Source: an uncultured bacterium
GTDB taxonomy: Bacteria; Bacillota; Clostridia; Lachnospirales; Lachnospiraceae
DNA length: 33,267 nucleotides
Assembly: GCA_947651225.1 (NCBI GenBank)
Contig: CANSYK010000037.1
Location: 1 to 33,267, forward strand
Direction: 5' to 3'
In this document: positions 32,088 to 33,267 of the stretch, in pieces
How the letters are laid out: every line of letters begins with the position of its first letter
Numbering within the stretch: the stretch's first letter is position 1
The notes under the pieces: generated by a model
The model's database searches: none
Told to the model about the DNA's origin: nothing
The model's input: only the letters and a program-made list of their open reading frames with translations
Position numbers and translations under genes: made by a program

Positions 32088-32648
32088 ATGGCACAAGCAC
32101 TAATTTTTCTGGCACATGGATATGAAGAAATAGAAATGTTGACCATCGTTGATTTATTGCGCCGCAGTAAAATTGACATTGACATGGTATCTGTTACGGA
32201 TTCTCTGGGAGTGACCAGCTCGCACAATGTAACAATCCAGGCAGATGTATTAATAAAAGACGCCGATTTTGACAGCGCAAAGATGATTATTCTTCCAGGG
32301 GGAATTCCGGGAACGCCGAATCTCCTGGCATGTAAAACATTGACCAATAAGATAAAAGAGTTTGCAGCAGAGGGGAGATGGCTCTCTGCAATCTGTGCGG
32401 CACCAACGATTTATGATGAACTGGGATTGTATCAGGGCTGTAAAGCGACCTGCTATCCTGACTTTGCGGATAAGTTAAAAGACGCCGTTTATGTGAAACA
32501 GCCTGTTGTAGTAGATGGTATTTTTACGACATCTCGCGGGGCTGGTACTACTATTGAGTTTGCAGCAGCTATCATTGAGCGTTTTAAAGATAAACAGACA
32601 GCAGATGATATTTTGCAAAAGATTATTTATAATGACACATATGAATAA
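32088..32648 (+). CDS. DJ-1/PfpI family protein (YajL/DJ-1 subgroup)
   Basis: A 186-residue cytoplasmic protein of the DJ-1 superfamily, members of which are reported as chaperones, glyoxalases or deglycases. The N-terminal FLAHGYEEIEMLTIVDLLRR contains the conserved Glu next to the active site. The nucleophile elbow Cys is in WLSAICAAPTIYDELGL, and ILPGGIPGT and TTSRGAGTTIEFAAAII are standard blocks. This pattern fits the DJ-1/YajL subgroup rather than PfpI proteases. AGGAGGTAAGC precedes the ATG. It is a single-gene unit with its own consensus promoter and a terminator. The precise reaction cannot be told. Confidence 0.93.
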   Translation: MAQALIFLAHGYEEIEMLTIVDLLRRSKIDIDMVSVTDSLGVTSSHNVTIQADVLIKDADFDSAKMIILPGGIPGTPNLLACKTLTNKIKEFAAEGRWLSAICAAPTIYDELGLYQGCKATCYPDFADKLKDAVYVKQPVVVDGIFTTSRGAGTTIEFAAAIIERFKDKQTADDILQKIIYNDTYE

Positions 32649-32681
32649 GAGGACTGCCTGTGTGGGTGTATCGGCAAAAGG

Positions 32682-32713
32682 GCCGAAGATGTAAAGTTCT
32701 TCGGCTCCTTTTT
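32682..32713 (+). terminator. Rho-independent terminator after the DJ-1 gene
   Basis: GCCGAAGA (32682-32689), 8-nt loop, TCTTCGGC (32698-32705), then TCCTTTTTG. The stem can extend with AAAAG/CTTTT around a bulge, so it may work for both strands. Confidence 0.88.
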
Positions 32714-32853
32714 GCTGGATTCATCTTAATCCCCATTCCGCTTCCCAAAGAAACTATCAATCGTTAACCTGGACAATTTATTTTCTGATATTGTATCGAA
32801 AGTTTTGGCTTATGACAAGCGGAATTTCAAAATTCGGGGTTTCAGTGGGCAGT

Positions 32854-33267
32854 TTATATCCCATTTTGAACCTTTTTTTGGCTTATCAGGTAGAGTATTC
32901 CCAAACATGCCGCATATAAAATTCCAGCTACTGGAAAAACGATCCAGGAAATCCCCCATAAATTTGTAGCGAAACTGATACCCACATAGATTGCCGCAAT
33001 AAGGCACCAGTAAATCCAGGAAAAAAAGCCGATTGATTTATTAATCGTTTTTTTTGCTCTTGTATAATCGCCTTCCTCTAATAATTTGTCATAGCTTCCC
33101 TGAATCGCCCCAAACCGCATGAAGCAATATACGCCTCCAGAAACAATAACTAACAGTATGCAGATACAACAGATTGCGATAAAATCTTCTGTATCATTGT
33201 TGACAAAAAAGACAGAAAGCTTCCTGTATAATTTAAAGTGTAAAGGGAGTTGACCAAAGAAAATACC
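32854..33267 (-). CDS. Membrane protein, C-terminal part (HTH regulator-type; cut by window edge)
   Basis: The frame stays open to the right window edge: in-frame codons upstream of the ATG at 33120 read without a stop and encode another hydrophobic helix (DFIAICCICILLVIVSGGVY), so the gene starts beyond the window. Visible part: about 137 residues with three or more membrane helices (FSWIYWCLIAAIYVGISF; WIVFPVAGILYAACLGILYLI) separated by a charged loop (YDKLLEEGDYTRAKKTINKS). This pattern is familiar from the membrane tail of XRE-type helix-turn-helix regulators in Lachnospiraceae. The DNA-binding part is not in the window, so the regulator label is inferred. Nothing supported lies between it and the terminator at 32713. 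Confidence 0.6.
   Translation of the reverse strand, partial: GIFFGQLPLHFKLYRKLSVFFVNNDTEDFIAICCICILLVIVSGGVYCFMRFGAIQGSYDKLLEEGDYTRAKKTINKSIGFFSWIYWCLIAAIYVGISFATNLWGISWIVFPVAGILYAACLGILYLISQKKVQNGI

Noticed and set aside
32716-32806. Minus-strand stretch of ~30 codons ending IDSFFGKRNGD after the partial membrane gene
   Set aside because: It is bounded by stops, has no start or ribosome site, and I cannot match it to a family; a gene remnant is possible but unsupported.

Overview
The window looks like a chromosomal segment of a low-to-moderate GC gut Firmicute, most likely Lachnospiraceae (Blautia/Dorea/Ruminococcus type). This rests on the gene families and order (uvrC-hprK ... pth-mfd-prsA), strong AGGAGG-type ribosome sites, frequent GTG/TTG starts and palindromic intergenic repeats. 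No rRNA, tRNA, CRISPR array or complete insertion sequence was seen. Two genes are cut by the window edges: an ABC ATPase on the left and a membrane-anchored regulator-like gene on the right.

Layout. 1-5.4 kb is an accessory patch: the tail of an ABC ATPase, an Rpn/PD-(D/E)XK putative nuclease, an OmpR-type response regulator with its histidine kinase, a GNAT acetyltransferase, an unknown protein, a small secreted protein and an FHA-domain remnant. 5.4-17.1 kb is mostly housekeeping: a PHP phosphatase (minus strand), uvrC, hprK, a degenerate HD-GYP-like protein, pth, mfd, a PrsA-like lipoprotein, an orphan CheX and an SpoU/TrmH methyltransferase. 17.3-19.5 kb is a metal-handling pair: a CobW/G3E GTPase with six His/Cys repeats, then a CobW-like GTPase fused to a YcgQ/TIGR03943-like C-terminal domain. 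An AI-2E/YtvI-type membrane protein follows on the minus strand. 21.1-25.3 kb is a minus-strand operon of two ABC exporter half-transporters and an AraC-type regulator whose reading frame is broken exactly at an A-AAA-AAG heptamer. 25.4-29.2 kb is a probable SOS unit: dinB and a nuclease-helicase fusion behind a promoter with a LexA-like box in its spacer. 29.2-33.3 kb holds a GH2 beta-mannosidase (minus), a DJ-1/PfpI protein and the partial gene at the right edge.

The intergenic DNA is the most unusual part. At least four families of short palindromic repeats recur. (i) A 134-bp element predicted to fold into three consecutive hairpins, with two nearly identical full copies in opposite orientation and a solo 35-bp terminal hairpin. 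(ii) An element containing AGAGCGTGTTTGAAAATT, found twice exactly between convergent genes, where it overlaps or abuts the stop codons. (iii) A hairpin ending in GTGAATAGTAAC. (iv) AACTGTT...AACAGTT palindromes on both sides of cheX. No transposase accompanies them, so they behave like MITE/REP-type elements.

Points I rate highest are the possible programmed -1 frameshift in the AraC gene, the two-CobW metal cassette with its fused architecture, the LexA-like control of dinB plus the nuclease-helicase, and the three-hairpin repeat. All assignments come from reading motifs; no database search was possible.
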